Part shown: one piece after another, positions 62,151-64,000 of the stretch
Layout: the number at the start of each line of letters is the position of its first letter
How positions within the stretch are numbered: position 1 is the first letter of the stretch
NCBI GenBank assembly: GCA_932294295.1
Contig: OW028581.1
Coordinates: 17,280,662 to 17,344,661 of the forward strand
DNA length: 64,000 bases
From: Alitta virens
Taxonomy: Eukaryota; Annelida; Polychaeta; Phyllodocida; Nereididae
Direction of reading: 5' to 3'
Made by a program: the position numbers and the translations under genes
Notes under the pieces: generated by a model
What the model was told of the DNA's origin: nothing
Databases searched by the model: none
What the model saw: the letters and a program-made list of their open reading frames with translations, nothing else

Positions 62151-64000
62151 GAAATAGAAAAGTCATTTTCACAGCCATTGGTTGGACAGCAGCAATACTT
62201 TGAACCAGGTTAATCAAAAATATACACCTATTTACCCACAAATGTTGATGTTTCATCACAATACCAAATTACAGCATTCAAAGTCAGTAAGAATTCTCCA
62301 CCATGTAGTGTTTTTATAGTTGTTACATGAAGATCAAGACAAAGTCAGTAGTACTAGTAAGCTTGGCAGAGAGGGTGGCCTCTATGTTTATTTAGGACCC
62401 AGAACTGAGGGCTCTAGGGCTCCTCCATGGCTTTTCTTTCTTGCAGGCCATTGCCTGTCTTTTTCTCATTGGCTAACTGCAGGCTTCCCTGTCAGTGCTC
62501 TATTGGCCAAGAGGTTCTGGCCTCATGACCTTCAACCGTGACCTTTGGCCAGGTGTAATACATCCTTAACATTGACTCTTAACTTTAAGGTTTACACAAG
62601 TAACAAGACTTTAAGGGTCTAAAAGATATATAATAATACCAGATCTATGAGAGTTGAATATAATCTTAGTTTTTCATAACATGACAATATGACCCTGTTA
62701 CTTTAATGAACATATTTCTGCATACCCAAAACTTGGGACCCTTGAGGTCGTTTTGATCATGTCCAAAGATACCCCACACTGAACTTCAGAGGGCTGAAAT
62801 AATCATTTTCTTTGGATTACCGAGAAATAGCTAAATAGTTTAAATTACCTATACACCATTTTGATCTCTGGGACATTCTCTGCAGAATACAGGCATTCAG
62901 AGTAACTGGCATATTTACAACCAGGTTTCCTAGACTAAAGTATACATGCCCTAACATAGAGCAGAATGTAGAGTGCATTAAAGGTCATGCTTTTTTTATT
63001 TTACGAAGCTTATATATTATAGATCATATTTATTCAAAATAAGCCAATTCAGACTGAGCCTTAACAAAATCCCTTTTTTGCATAGACGGCCAAAGTTACC
63101 CCAGTTGACGGTATCAAAGTCACACATTAAACATTTTAGCTCATTTTTGTATTTATCGGTAAATTGGATTTAACCACCTACAAATGTATGCTACAGCAGC
63201 ATCATCCCTGCACCATTCTATCCATTAGCAATACTACAATCACTATAAGATCGCAATTCTGCAGGATTCCTATATTCAAGGCTGGATTGTCTAAGTTCTG
63301 TGGCCTGAAAGACTGAACATTAGTTAACCAGTCCCATTTCTTCTGTGACAATCTGACTTGTCTCACATGCATAGGGAACATAGGAAAATTACATTTATGG
63401 GTTTATTGCAGATAGCCTGGCTGTGGTTTACAATACTGTCTTCCTTTTTTTTTTACTTTTTTTTTAGATTAAACATCTTTAATTACAGTACTGCTGAACT
63501 TCCTTGTTACTTTACCAAAAACAATGCATTCAGACCCAGTACCCAATTATTTATCACTATCCAATCTATAAAAGTCTTCTTGAAACAACAGGTATGAGTA
63601 TATTCAGTACCAAAAGTGCATAGAAGACATGCTCTCTAATTATATTAATTATAAGTATTATAGTGTCTTTTTTTAATTAAATTGACACCACTAGGGTACA
63701 CTAATTTTCTACAATATTTACCAAATGTGAAACATGTTAATCAGGGAGATGCCTGCATATATATACACCATTCAGACCTTGGCTAGCATCCTTTTGCCAT
63801 GTTGAATTGTAGATGGCGCTATGATGTTCAACTATGTTTTCTACTTTAATTCAAGTCCTGCCACTGTTCTGGTATATATATTTATAAAAATTTTCATAAG
63901 GTCAATCGCTGGATCATCTCGAGTCAGATAACCGCTCGAATAAATGCGTAGTATCCATTTTCCAGTCGGCCCCATTCCAGAAGGTACAGCTACGCCACTG
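62151..64000. other. AT-rich region, nothing firm
   Basis: No gene recognised. The last 14 bases, reading CAGTGGCGTAGCTG on the minus strand, look like a hAT-type terminus at the window edge, but no partner repeat is present. Confidence 0.35.

Noticed and set aside
63987..64000. A complete hAT MITE at the right edge
   Set aside because: Only one terminus-like motif is visible and no partner repeat is in the window.

Overview
This is 64 kb of AT-rich animal nuclear DNA: spliced genes with GT-AG introns, long introns, many transposons, microsatellites and G/C homopolymer runs. The gene content (CHMP3, a SIRT3-type sirtuin, a nuclear receptor with two DNA-binding domains) and the repeats (Polinton, DIRS, PIF/Harbinger, hAT MITEs, tRNA-derived SINE, and a Ty3/Gypsy element with integrase upstream of reverse transcriptase) suggest a marine invertebrate. 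The Gmr1-like Gypsy element was first described from deuterostomes, which hints at an echinoderm, hemichordate or amphioxus, but the phylum cannot be fixed from the sequence.

Layout. 1-2.6 kb: decayed minus-strand Polinton/Maverick-like genes (integrase, accessory protein, packaging ATPase). 2.6-4.8 kb: unrecognised plus-strand coding-like pieces and a tandem tRNA-derived SINE. 5.9-8.4 kb: minus-strand exons of CHMP3/VPS24 (ESCRT-III). 8.6-16.3 kb: a PIF/Harbinger transposon (transposase plus, second gene minus) split by a 4.07-kb long-inverted-repeat element that itself holds a nested 1.0-kb relative. 16.3-21.1 kb: microsatellites, a tandem duplication, a LINE scrap and a Gypsy-type LTR. 21.1-28.3 kb: a complete, young Gmr1-like LTR retrotransposon with target duplication GTTTC. 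28.3-33 kb: minisatellites and hAT MITEs.

33.1-42.2 kb: an 11-exon sirtuin gene, every splice phase consistent, predicting about 1,061 residues: a SIRT3-like core between a basic N-terminal extension of about 576 residues and a Ser-rich acidic tail. 44.7-49.8 kb: a convergent minus-strand nuclear receptor gene with two successive DNA-binding domains, an unusual first P-box, a GC-AG intron, a 17-residue coding minisatellite and no ligand-binding domain that I can see. 51.9-55.4 kb: a long-inverted-repeat element with a TAA target duplication. 55.8-60.4 kb: a decayed DIRS retrotransposon (minus) interrupted by a truncated CR1/L2-like LINE. 60.8-64 kb: a hAT-like MITE that has acquired a neighbouring fragment, then DNA with nothing recognised.

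The host genes are functionally separate (membrane remodelling, protein deacylation, transcription control). The strongest novelty candidates are the extended sirtuin and the double-DBD receptor. Most other features are mobile elements, several nested and datable by target duplications. All product names come from reading motifs by eye; no database search was run.
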